From: Humulus lupulus
Taxonomy: Eukaryota; Streptophyta; Magnoliopsida; Rosales; Cannabaceae
Assembly: GCF_963169125.1 (NCBI RefSeq)
Contig: NC_084796.1
Span: forward strand, 83,659,888 to 83,723,887
Direction of reading: 5' to 3'
DNA length: 64,000 nt
The notes under the pieces were generated by a model, which searched no databases, was not told the origin of the DNA, and was given only the letters and a program-made list of their open reading frames with translations. Every line of letters begins with the position of its first letter. Positions within the stretch are counted from its first letter, which is position 1. Made by a program: the position numbers and the translations under genes. Positions 1 to 10,090 of the stretch are shown here, one piece after another.

Positions 1-151
1 AATATTTCTAAACTATAGTTAAAACTCTTAAAATCCATAACTGTTGCTATGAGTTTTCAACTAAGTCCCGGCTTGAACCAAAATCCACAGAAACTAACAT
101 AACACAAACTACTACTAGTATCTAGGTAAGTAAAAATTCAGGGACACTACA
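1..151 (-). mobile_element. 5' end of a family A chromovirus LTR on the minus strand (partial)
   Basis: Read on the minus strand this begins TGTAGTGTCCC and matches the start of the minus-strand solo LTR ending at 25502, including the shared block aagtcccggcttgaacc. It runs off the left window edge, so only the first 151 bases are visible. It joins directly to mid-LTR sequence of the opposite strand at 152, so it looks like an element of the same family inserted head-on into the left LTR of the element at 152-10869. Solo LTR or full element cannot be told from here. Confidence 0.8.
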
Positions 152-1040
152 GGTTTAAACAACTTCAAGTGAGCTATTGAATGATTTTGATCGAGTTCTA
201 GGCATCTATTGAGCAGAAAACTCCATGTTTATTCATTTTAATTGGAGTTAGTTTTAGTCATTGAAATCTACAAATAGGACCAATCACTCAGCCATTTTCA
301 TATTATTTCAAACACTTTCAGATCCTCCAAGCTACTAATTTTGTTCTAGAGAGAAACACTAGGATTTTGGTAAGGAAAATAACCTAGATTTTATGTGCTA
401 TGAATATGTGCTATGTGCTTTGTGTATGTATGTATGTATGTATGTTTTTTTTATGTTTGTAGTCGCTTGGGAAATATGGTTGTTTAGATACCAAATAAGC
501 ATATTCCGAGATTTTTATCATTATCGTAGACTATAGTTGTGTTTAAACCTACCTCTAAATAGTAGCAAGAGGACCTAGATGGTTTCTATCACATACTTCG
601 ATAATGAGTTAATGGCCATTAATATTGTAGTCTTATGTTTTATGGCTTATGTTTTATGTTATGCTTTAGTAGTTTTTCCTTACTAGGCATTAGGCTCATT
701 CCTTTTTATTTAGATAGTGCAAGCAAATGAACATGGAAGGCGAGACAGATAGCTTTGGCATGTGTATTGGGAGAGGACTAAAGAAATGGATCTATGGAAT
801 CGATCGAGGATGACATTGACATTTGAGTCTTTTATTTATTCATTTATGATTTCCTCATTTAATTTTGAACATTTAATTAAAGTTTTATTTTCTTTATGAT
901 TTTATGTAATAACAACGGGATCCCGTATTTTGGATTTTCTATAATAAAGTTCTATTATTTTATGTATATATCAAAACGATAGTAGTATGTCTTAGAAGAT
1001 TTTAAAGATTCGAGGTCTTTTAGTTAGTTGGGTCTTAACA
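152..1040 (+). mobile_element. Left (5') LTR of chromovirus A, truncated
   Basis: This aligns with the second part of the right LTR at 9147-10869: same block after gtttaaacaacttcaagt, same tagagagaaacac block, short TATG tract, and same end tagttagt(t/c)gggt...aca. It ends CA at 1040 and is followed by a primer-binding site. The first ~360 bases are missing because an opposite-strand LTR is inserted at 151/152. A further ~235 bases present in the right LTR (about 9541-9776) are deleted here. The TATA position reads tacaaatag instead of tataaatag near 270, so this promoter is probably weakened. Confidence 0.85.
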
Positions 1041-1042
1041 GT

Positions 1043-1054
1043 TGGTACCAGAGC
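1043..1054 (+). other. Primer-binding site of chromovirus A (initiator tRNA-Met type)
   Basis: The bases tggtaccagagc follow the LTR end after two bases. This is one change from the plant initiator-Met primer site tggtatcagagc, which is intact in the related element at 46788. Its place directly after the LTR fixes the 5' LTR boundary and the + orientation. Confidence 0.85.
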
Positions 1055-1064
1055 TACAGTTCAT

Positions 1065-1630
1065 ATGCATGAAGTTGTTCTTGATACACACGCAAAAGCT
1101 CCAGATCTAACCACCAATGTAAGTGTTTATGATATGAATATTATGTTTATGTTAAAATCTAACGTTCTAGTCATTATGTTTTCAATCAAAATGAATGGAG
1201 CTTTGACTTATCAAGATATCCGTGCCATTAAGGCAATGAAAAGGGTTATAGAGCCAAGGGATACAATAGGAGTGCTAGAAAGAATCAATCAATGATTGGT
1301 CAAATTTCACAAGGAGATAGGTCACCTTCAAATCACTACGCAAATTATGATGAGAGCCATGGAACAATATGTCCTAGTAATTTTTCAAAATTGGAATAAT
1401 TATGGGAAACTATGGATGATGAAGACGATTTACTGGTAGCCATGAGATATTATTTTCTTATACTAAGGTTTACCGATAGGTTTGAGATTCAATTCACCAA
1501 TGAAGAAAAGAACAATATCCTAATGAATATTGCCCATGGTAGTTTCGAGGCTTATGATATTGATGATTATAAGGAAATAACTCATAATATGTTAGATGAA
1601 GGGTCAGATGTAGAAGATCCTGATTTTTAG
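1065..1630 (+). CDS. Two small leader ORFs upstream of gag, unknown function
   Basis: Two open frames lie between the primer site and gag: 1065-1295 (76 codons) and 1412-1630 (72 codons), in different frames. The second is acidic, beginning MDDEDDLLVAMRYY and ending in a run rich in E and D. Between them the sequence reads plausibly as protein in shifting frames (a stretch around 1296-1411 contains HKEIGHLQ and MEQYV), so they may be remains of one ORF of about 185 codons broken by frameshifts. I recognise no domain. Chromoviruses normally start with gag, so an extra sense ORF here would be unusual, but it may also be chance in a 1.1 kb leader. No second copy occurs in the window for comparison. 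Confidence 0.3.
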
Positions 1631-2189
1631 AAATTTTACCCTAGTTATTATTAGTATTGGTTCTTTATTTATTTTGAATTATTATTTTAATAAGTGAAAA
1701 AAAAATTTCCAAATAAATAAAGTTGTTATTTTTGAATGGCATGTTTGAATTTGCTTTTTTTTTTTTTAATTTTTGAAATCATAATTAACATAGAAATAAA
1801 TTCAGTAAACAATGACTGAGTTCGATGAGGGCAGATACAAATCAATGAATCAGGTTCTGTATTGAGAGTATAGGGGGCCATAGTAGTGAGAATGATTTTA
1901 CTGATCTCGGCCCTCCCTCAATATTGTAAACTTTCAAACAATGACAAGTTTCGAGCCTGAGAATTAAGTCATATAAGGTGGTTAGAAAGAGACATAGAAA
2001 ATAATAAAGATGATCTAATAGTCTAAGTATAGAAACACACCCTAATTTAAAAAGATGACTTACATAATTTTTCATAAGAAATCATAACTGATAGGTCCAA
2101 GTTATGTTTTCTTAGACTAAGTTTTTGCCTTAGAAACTATTAGGGTAAGTTCTAACATGTCTTTCTCGACTGTTAGAACTTTGCTGAAG
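1631..2189 (+). other. Non-coding leader between the small ORFs and gag
   Basis: AT-rich 5' untranslated leader of chromovirus A with poly(A/T) runs near 1697 and 1758. I see no coding signal on the sense strand and no RNA gene. Confidence 0.5.
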
Positions 2190-3430
2190 ATGTCGCTTCG
2201 AAGGTCTACACGCACAAACGACAATACCCCGAGCATCGCCAATGAGACTCATTAGGCCCCTCCAGTCTGAATAAGGGGAAAATGTACTGCCACTGTTGCT
2301 GCTTATAGAAATGCACCACCTCTAGTTGACAACAACGCTGAGATTATCCAGTTACGACAACAAGTAGAGGAATTACTGCAGCAACAATGACAATAACCTC
2401 CGCCGCAGCCTCAGCCAGCGACTCAAGTACCCCAGCAAGAACATAATGTAGGATATCCATATAGGGGTTGCCAATGGAAATCTACGGGCCTTATCCAGCC
2501 AAGTACATAGAGCCAGTCTACCAGCATTTCCGTAAGCAGCACGCTCCAAATTTTGAACGAACAACCGACCCCTTTGAGGCTGAAGAAGTGCTCAAGATTG
2601 TAGAGCCGATTTTTGCACAAGTGAACCTCGCCAACACGATTCGCATATCCTGCGTTTCTTTCCTACTAAAAAAGGATGTCAGAATTTGATTGGATTTGGT
2701 ACAACACACTCACGATATCACCACCATGACTTGGGCCAGATTTGTGGAGTTGTTTCACAAAAAGTACTACAACTCAGCAATCATCGCTACGAGGGTGGAG
2801 GAGTTTGACAATCTGAAACAAGGCAATTTGACGGTAGTCGAGTACGCTCGACAATTGGATCGGCTAGCCAAGTTTCACCAGAGTTAGTCTTGAACGACTA
2901 CTTGAGGGTTACCAAGTTCACTAGGGGACTCAGACCCAAGATTGAATTAGGGGTTAAGCTTGTAAACCCTAGAACAACTTCTTACACCGATGTTTTGGAA
3001 ATAACTATAGTGGTGCAAAGGCTCCAAGAAAATGTTAGCAAGGAGGAGGCAAGCAAGGCAGAGCCTAAGCAGCAGAATAAGACTCAGAATGGTCAAAGCC
3101 ACAACAACAACTAGCATAGCAATAATGGGCAAAAAAGAAAGCATCCTGATAATAAGAAGACCGATACTGACAAAAGAGCACGGACTAACAATGGTAATAT
3201 CAAGTGGGGTTATGTGGAGTACCCTCAGTTCTCCATGTACCAGAAAAGACATCCTACAGAGTGTCGTTCAAACAACAAGGGTTGTTACAATTGTGGCCAG
3301 GAAGGTCACCGGAAAGGGATTTTCTGCAGCTCAAAACAGAAGAAAAGAAGGACAACAAGATGGTTCTAGCCAGAGTCTTCGCCTTGACCCAGGGAGAAGC
3401 CAAAACTAGTAACAAAGAGGTCACAGTTTA
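2190..3430 (+). pseudogene. gag: gag of chromovirus A (capsid and nucleocapsid), broken
   Basis: Gag forms the retrotransposon particle and binds its RNA. The likely start is the ATG at 2190 (MSLRRSTRTN...), then a Pro/Gln-rich stretch near 2340-2450. The Retrotrans_gag core lies about 2468-3050; TMTWARFVELFHKKYY and LTVVEYARQLDRLAKF are typical of the chromovirus capsid. A basic, Asn/Gln-rich linker follows. The nucleocapsid carries two zinc-knuckle-like boxes: a degenerate one near 3220-3265 (KRHPTEC half) and a CCHC at 3283-3330 (CYNCGQEGH). A frameshift falls inside the second knuckle, because the last part (RDFLQLKTEEKK) reads in another frame and has lost its last Cys. In-frame stops occur near 2390, 2688 and 2885. 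Not functional. Confidence 0.85.
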
Positions 3431-3607
3431 GCTTCCTATCCTCGATAATATATGTTCAGTATTGTTTGATTCGGGAGCAACACACTCATATATCTCGTTA
3501 GGAATGATAGAGAAATTAGACAAACCCTGTGAAAGATTTAGCACTAGGTTTGTTACGGAACTACCTTCGGGCGAAACCATACTATCACCACGAATAGTAC
3601 AAGGAGT

Positions 3608-3612
3608 ACCGA
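3608..3612. repeat. Target site duplication accga, left copy
   Basis: The five bases before the solo LTR are identical to 5951-5955 after it. This is the signature of retroviral-type integration and fixes both ends of the insertion. Confidence 0.93.
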
Positions 3613-5950
3613 TGTAATGCCCCGGATTCCCTATTATGGTTAATGGCTGGATTAGTAGGCCGGGAGGGCCATAACTCTTTAATTATGCCATTAAATGTGT
3701 TTATGCATGTTTATGAGAATTATATTATAATACGATGTTAAATGCATGCATGTGAGTCCACATTTGTTTACAGGGGTATTTTGGCAATTTGGCCCGTGGA
3801 GGGTATAATTGAATACTTGTTTGTCTGATAATGATATATTGTGAGACCACATTATAATGTGGATTGGTTCGAGTATTCCGACATGAGACGATCGTTAAAC
3901 GTGATTATCGGTTTGGTCATAACAGGTTTGAGCTCGGGGCTCGGGGTGATATTAGTGGTTATAGCGTTACCGGGGATTTTAGGGTAACGGGATATGAAAT
4001 ATTGGCGTTTGAGGATATTGAGATTAGCGGGAATTGGGAAGCGTTAATTATAATTAACAGGTTTAGCGGAATGTACCAATTTTTCCCTTGGGGTGGCTTT
4101 GGAGACTTAAGATGACATAAGGGGTATTTTGGTCTTTTTGGAAGGATATATGTGACTAAGAGACTTAGAAGGCTGTAGATTAAACAGAGTAAAACAGGGG
4201 TTCTATTTTCTCTTCTCGTACCTTCCCATAGCTTCATCTTCTTCATTGCTCCTTTGAAGGTTTTGTGTTCTTGGTGATAATTCAAGCTAGAGGAACTTAA
4301 GGGTTGGATTGGAGACTTGTTTTAGCTTGTGTGGGAGGTCCAAAATCAGTTCTAAGGTGAGTTCTAGCCACTGGTTTTTTTTACATGCTCTGTTTTCATT
4401 TGGGATTTTAACTCATGGATTTTGATGTGGGGAGTGAGGATTAAAGGGAGTTTTTATGTTGTTTTGATTGGGGTTTGTTGTAGGTAAGTTAAGGGTGTTG
4501 TTTGGGGGTTCAATTACATGTTTGGAGGAGGTTTTATGATGGTTTGAGAGGCTGGTTTGAGAGGAAAGAACTCAGGGAGAAAAACTGGTTCGTGTGGCCG
4601 ACTTAGCCATTCTGGGCTGAGCACCGCGGCGCAGCAGGGGAGCGCCGCGGCCCTTGGCGCCTGGCAGATGGGGAGCTTCCCTGTCAGGGGGGCGCGCCGC
4701 GGCACAGCAGGGAGGGCCGCGACCCTTAAGGCCAAATTTGCTAAAAAGTGGTTTTTAGTTTAGGGATTCAAACCATAGGCCTCGGAGTTGGACCTAGTAC
4801 CCGGTTGGGTAGTATTTGAGGTCTCGGGGGCTGGGATTTGGTTGGGAACCCTCAGTTATCATTTTTATTGATGAATCCTATATTTTGGTTATGACCAGGT
4901 GACCGTCGAGGAATTTAAAGGTTGATCGTTCTCAGGGGTCGTTCATATTATAATACTCACTCGAACCAGAGGTAAGAAAACGGTGTTTGAGTACAGTTGC
5001 ACCCTGTATAGGTATATGACATGCGTGGATTGATACTTGAGGCATGTTGGTTGATATATGTGGACATGGATAGCATATTAAATGCTATTGAACGTTGTTT
5101 ACCTATTTGAGACACTGACTAGTCAGGGACCGACTCTAAAGTCGAGAAGCATGCATTGAATGGCTCTATAGCATTGATGCCAGACCAACCCTAGGGTCGA
5201 GAAACTTATAAGCGCTTGCCTAGCTTACAACCAGATGAATATAGCCAAGGTATATGACCCCGGTGACTGTTTGTCACATGGCTAAGGGACGTTGTCCATA
5301 GTTTCGACTCCAGAGTCGTGTGGAAGGTTATGTTGGTGACTAATCACCATACACCTGTCCTAAACAACTTATGAATGATTCACTTCTCAGTTAAGCCCTG
5401 GTGACCCTATCGTCACATGGCTAGAGGGAGCGATGCTCATCATTGTGACTTTTGGCTATTGTCACCTATTTGTTGGACTGATAGTCCTGGATGGTTATTA
5501 TGAACGTTGTTGATATTACATCATGTCTTGCTATGTTTTCTTGCTGGGCCTTGGCTCACGGGTGCTATGTGGTGTAGGTAAAGGGAAGGAAAAGCTTGGC
5601 CAATCCTGAGTGGAGAGCTTGGGCAATGTGATGTACATACAGGGCCGCTTGACCGCCACGGTCAAGGAGTTCTCAGAGGGACTAGGGGTTTACCCTATTT
5701 TTGCCGCTTAGGCCGGCAGAGATTGTATAGTCGGAACTGTAGCAACTCTTTTGTAAATTGAACTACTTGTAAACATTTTAAATGGCTCATGAGCAGTTTA
5801 TTTACTTAATGAAAAGTGCCCTTTCCTTTTTACTGGTTTTACACCTTAACCTGTTAATGACACCTAGATCACGTTTTTAACCAAAGGACTCGGGTAGCGG
5901 GTCAAATCTCTGGTTCACCGTAACTATTCTAGGGTAGCCAGGGCGTTACA
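3613..5950 (+). mobile_element. Solo LTR of a Tekay-like chromovirus inserted in the protease
   Basis: It starts TGTAATGCCCC and ends GGGCGTTACA. The target duplication accga is perfect (3608-3612 and 5951-5955). Length 2338 bp, no internal coding region, so it is a solo LTR left by recombination between two LTRs. Orientation is plus: the segment gctgggccttggctcacgg near 5547 matches the 3' part of the LTRs at 44442 and 51293. It is a different subfamily from those, sharing only blocks. It contains a CpG-rich patch (about 4609-4735) and a cluster of short perfect hairpins (5115-5416). Confidence 0.93.
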
Positions 5951-5955
5951 ACCGA
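5951..5955. repeat. Target site duplication accga, right copy
   Basis: Partner of 3608-3612. Confidence 0.93.
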
Positions 5956-6319
5956 TCAAAGTCAAGGGCACGGAGCTAGAAGGATACCTGATAGATCAAG
6001 AGATCAAGGACTTCGACATAATACTGGGCATGGACTGGCTAGCAAGACATGGCACACCAATTGACTATAGACGCAAACAAGTGACGTTCGAAACCCCTAA
6101 GGGTCAGAAACTATGTTTTATGGGAAAGGTTTCAAAACTACAGACACCGCTTATCTCACCTCTCAAAGCACAAAGGATGATAGAGAAAGGATGTCACACA
6201 TTCTTAGCAAGTGTCACGAATGTGGCACAAGAAGCACCATTAAGGGTTGAAGACGTCCGCATTATGATGGAATTTTCAGAGATATTTCCAGAGACTTACG
6301 AAGGATACCCCCTACTCTG

Positions 6320-7235
6320 GAAATTGACTTCATAATCGAACTCGTACCAAAAACCAAGCCTATCTCAAAGGCACCATACCAGATGGCACCTATGAAACTC
6401 CAGGAGTTGAAAACACAGTTACAAGATCTCTTAGACTTAGGATTCATCAGACCGAACCATTCGCCATGGGGGGCACCAGTTCTATTTGTGAAGAAGAAGG
6501 ATGGAAGAATGTGGATGTGTATTGAATACAATGAGCTAAACAAGGTGACAATTAAGAACAAGTACCTATTACCTCGGATCGACGACTTATTTGATAAACT
6601 CCAAGGAGTGACTGTATTTTCCAAGATTGATCTACGGTCCGGTTATCACCAGCTCAAGGTAAGAGAAGAAGATATATCAATGAATACTTTTAGGACTTGA
6701 TACGGACATTACGGGTTTCAAGTTATGTCTTTTGGTCTTATCTACGCTCCAGCCACAATTATGGACTTAATGAATCGGGTCTTCAAGGATTTCTTGGATT
6801 AATTCGTCATTGTGTTCGTTGATGATATATTGGTATACTCTAAGGACAAATCCGAGCATGAGGAACATTTAAGACTGACCATGCTGCGACTAAAGGAGCA
6901 CCAACTTTATGCCAAGTTCAAGACATGTGAATTTTGGCTATCACTAGTAGCGTTGCTCGGCCACATAGTATCCTAGGATGGAGTCGCAGTAGACCCAACT
7001 AAGGTAGAGGCTGTGAAGGATTGGCCAAGACCTAAGAAAGCCTCAGAAGTTTGAAGTTTTCTTGGACTAGCAAGCTATTATCAGAGATTTGTAGAAGGAT
7101 TTTCTAAGATAGCCACTCCGCTTACCAACCTGACCCGGAAATAGGAAAAGTTCATCTGGACAGATAAATGTCTAGAATGCTTCCAGTTGCTCAAAGATAA
7201 ATTATGTTCAACACCAGTTCTTTGCGTACTGACAC
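6320..7235 (+). pseudogene. pol: Reverse transcriptase of chromovirus A, broken
   Basis: RT copies element RNA into DNA. In order: the N-terminal fingers with [13 protein letters not shown] near 6465, then [15 protein letters not shown], the first catalytic region [12 protein letters not shown] near 6620-6655, FQVMSFGL near 6717, and the catalytic box FVDDILVYS with the two Asp codons at 6821-6826. The thumb and connection follow (PTKVEAVKDWPRPK, then SFLGLASYYQRFVEGFSKIATPL). In-frame stops interrupt it at about 6698, 6799, 6975, 7052 and 7141. Several look like C-to-T changes of CAG or CGA codons. The catalytic residues survive but no full-length product is possible. Confidence 0.92.
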
Positions 7236-7585
7236 TCAATGACAAGTTTGTAGTATATTGTGATGCATCGAAGCAAGGGTTGGGTTGTGTGCTGATGCAA
7301 AATGACAAGGTGATAGCCTACACCTCAAGATAGTTGAAGGAATATGAGCAATGCTATCAAACACATGATATGGAGTTGGCAGCAGTGGTCTTCACATTAA
7401 AAATCTGGTGCCACTATCTTTATGGAGAACAGTGTGAGATTTATACGAACCACAAAAGCTTAAAATATTTCTTCACGCAAAAGGAGCTGAACATGAGGCA
7501 GCACAGGTGGTTGGAACTAGTAAAGGACTATGATTGTGAAATCCTACCCACCCGGGAAAGGAAAATGTACTCAAAGATGCATTAA
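7236..7585 (+). pseudogene. pol: RNase H of chromovirus A, broken
   Basis: RNase H removes the RNA strand of the hybrid. Visible motifs are YCDASKQGLGCVLMQ near 7257 (first catalytic Asp), then [19 protein letters not shown] (catalytic Glu) and [14 protein letters not shown]. In the last motif the usual TDHKSL Asp is Asn, which would remove a catalytic residue. A TAG stop sits at about 7332 where relatives have Gln, and the frame closes at 7585. Confidence 0.88.
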
Positions 7586-8939
7586 GTCGGAAGACTAACG
7601 AAAATATAGTAGCATTATCCGGAATTGAAAAGTCGCTTATAGTCATGGGTCAGCTGGATAACATATCCATCCAGTCAAGTTTACTAGATGAAATACGGAT
7701 CAAGGAATAGCATGATGACACACTACTATCACATATAGCTGCAATCAAAGAAGGCAAGACTACAGATTTTCTATGTCAAGACAGGGGTTCTTGATAGATA
7801 AAGGTCGGGTATGCGTGTCGAATGACCATGGGATTAAGAAGAAGATATTAGAAGAGGCATACACTACCCTATACTTAGTTCACTCGGGGACTACAAAGAT
7901 GATTCATGACTTAAGGCACTATATTGGTGGTCGGGAATTAAGAAAGACGTAGTAGAATATGTGTCCAAATACCTAATATGCTAGCAAGTAAAGGCAGAAC
8001 ATCAGCGACCCGTAGGCTTATTACAATTGCTTAGTATTCCAAAATGGAAGTGGGAAGACATAGCCATGGATTTTGTGACAGGATTACCACGAACAAGTAA
8101 GCCACACAACTCACCTTGGGTTATGGTGGATAAACTCACAAAGTCAGCTCAATTCTTGCCTATCAAGACTACGTACACTGTAGACCAGTACGCAGAAATT
8201 TATGTTTAAGAAATTGTACGACTGCATGGAATCCCTAAGATCATAGTATACGATAGAGGATTGGTGTTCACATCGAGATTTTGGGAAAGCTTGCAGCAAG
8301 CCATGGGTACCAAGCTAAGTCTCAGTATGATATTTCATCCTCAGACCAATAGACAGTTCGAGCGTACCATACAGATTTTAGAAGATACGTTGCGCGCTTG
8401 TGTACTAGACTTCTGAGAATAGTGGAGTAAGTATTTTTCCACTTATAGAGTTTTCCTACAATAATAGCTACAAGACAACAATAGGTATGGCGCCCTATGA
8501 GCTACTTTATTGAAGGAAGTGCCGGTCGCCGTTACATTGGGACGAGGTAGGAGAAAAACAACTTCTTGGACCTGAGGCTGTTAGAGAGGCTTAAGATGTA
8601 GTGGAACTGATTAGAAAGCGTATGCTTGCTGCTTAGAGTCGACAAAAGAGTTATGCGGATGCTAAGCAACGATATGTGAAATTTAAGGCCAGAGATCAAA
8701 TCTTCTTAAGAATATCTCTTATGAAAGGAGTGAAGCAGTTTGGGAAGAATGGCAAACTTAGTCCCCGGTATATAGGTCCTTTAGAGATATTGGAAAAGGT
8801 GGGACTAGTAGCATATAGATTAGCCCTACCGCCAGCTCTTGTAGATAGCCACAATCTGTTTCACATCTCAATGCTTTATAGATATTTGTCAGATCCATCC
8901 CACGTTCTTAAGTACGATACGTTAGCACATCAGAAAGAC
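7586..8939 (+). pseudogene. pol: Integrase of chromovirus A, broken
   Basis: Integrase inserts the DNA copy into the chromosome. The HHCC zinc region is near 7870-8000 but one Cys codon is followed by a stop. The catalytic core runs 8027-8420: WKWEDIAMDFVTGLPRT supplies the first Asp, the YDRG box the second (usually S/ADRG), and QFERTIQILEDTLRACV the Glu (usually GQSERTIQ). The C-terminal part with KFKARDQIFLRIS and LSPRYIGPLEILEKVG runs 8676-8930. Stops at about 7988, 8207 and 8416 and several frameshifts kill it. Confidence 0.9.
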
Positions 8940-9112
8940 CTGAGTTATGAGGAACGACCGGTTGGCATCCTATAGAAGGGGATAAAGAAATTATGGTCTA
9001 AGAGTATTATGATAGTCAAGGTCTTATGGAGCAATAGCACAAAATAAGAGGCAACGTGGGAGTTGGAGGAAGACATCCGAGCACAGTATTTGGAATTGTT
9101 TGGTAAGTAAAT
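8940..9112 (+). pseudogene. pol: Chromodomain at the integrase C-terminus of chromovirus A
   Basis: After ERPVGIL and a stop, the sequence keeps the chromodomain pattern: a KxLxSKxI-like strand, VKVLWSN and ATWELEEDIRAQYLELF near 9054-9100. Chromodomains at the end of integrase define the chromovirus lineage and direct insertion toward particular chromatin. The arrangement with long LTRs and an initiator-Met primer site suggests the Tekay/Del clade. It is broken by stops. Confidence 0.85.
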
Positions 9113-9134
9113 TTTGAGGACAATGTTCTTTTAA

Positions 9135-9146
9135 GTAGGGGAAAAT
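9135..9146 (+). other. Polypurine tract of chromovirus A
   Basis: A purine-rich run (agtaggggaaaa) sits directly before the right LTR. It primes second-strand DNA synthesis in reverse transcription. Confidence 0.75.
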
Positions 9147-9881
9147 TGGAGCATCTCAGAATTTTACTTAGTTAGATGGTAGTAGCTTGTGTTGTAGTAT
9201 AGTAGTTATCGTGGTTATTGGTTCAAGCCAGAATTTATTTGGAAACTCAAAGAGATAGTTATTGATTTTGTAAGTTTAACTTATAGTTTAGAAATATTAC
9301 TTTTATCATAAGGTTTGATTATTGAAGCTGGTCCTAGAAATATTATTTATTATAACCTAAGGTTTAGATAGAATAATTAAGGATGTGACATTTGTCACAT
9401 GTATGTTTTTAAGGATTTAAAGATTTTAGATCAATAAATTAATCAAGGATAAACCTAGGAAGTCTAGAACATTCCCTCAGATGTTAGAATCTCGTATTAC
9501 TCAGTCAAAGTGGTTTAAACAACTTCAAGTGTGCTGAAAGTGTTCAAAAACATGTTTAATATATTAGTGTAAGGCAATATACCGCATCTATAGGGGTCGA
9601 TATATCGCCTATGATGATACGGAAAACAGGTCGACTTCGCACAAATGAAACCACACAACCTCGAGATTATGGGGCAAACGATATATCACCTATAGGGCAC
9701 GATATATCGGCTCCCTCAGCCATTTTTGAAACTCCATGGAATCTGAGCTAGAAACAACCCTCAACAACTAGGTCTTGCTCTTGAACAATTTTGACCGAGT
9801 TCTGGGCATCTGTTGAGTAGAAAACTCCATTTTATTCATTTATTTATTCATTTTAATGGGAGTTAGTTTCACTCCTTGAAC

Positions 9882-9889
9882 TCTATAAA
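9882..9889 (+). promoter_or_regulatory. TATA box of the family A LTR
   Basis: tataaata lies about 740 bases into the LTR. The same context (ttcactccttgaactctataaatag) is found inverted in the solo LTR near 24731-24760, which supports it as the LTR promoter. Confidence 0.7.
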
Positions 9890-9954
9890 TAGGTCCCTTC
9901 ACTCAGCCATTTGCATCATCTTTCAAACACTTCTCAGAGCCTCCAAGCTACTAA

Positions 9955-10019
9955 TTTTGTTCTAGAGAGAAACACTATGGTTTTGGTAAGGAAAATAAGC
10001 TACATTTTATGTGCTATGA

Positions 10020-10050
<31 letters not shown>

Positions 10051-10056
10051 TGTATG

Positions 10057-10090
<34 letters not shown>

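Larger units (their letters stand above)
3431..6060 (+). pseudogene. pol: Protease region of chromovirus A, split by a solo LTR
   Basis: The aspartic protease releases the mature pol proteins. The active-site motif FDSGATHSYIS is intact near 3464-3500. The frame then runs into the solo LTR at 3613 and resumes at 5951, where the end of the domain shows ILGMDWLARHG near 6023-6056, the usual protease-to-RT linker motif. The interruption is clean: the 5-base duplication accga lies on both sides. The catalytic residues look fine, so it is the insertion that disables this piece. Confidence 0.88.

Noticed and set aside
3864..4115. 83-codon ORF in the solo LTR
   Set aside because: Lies within an LTR, no domain, and no matching ORF in related LTRs at 44442 and 51293.
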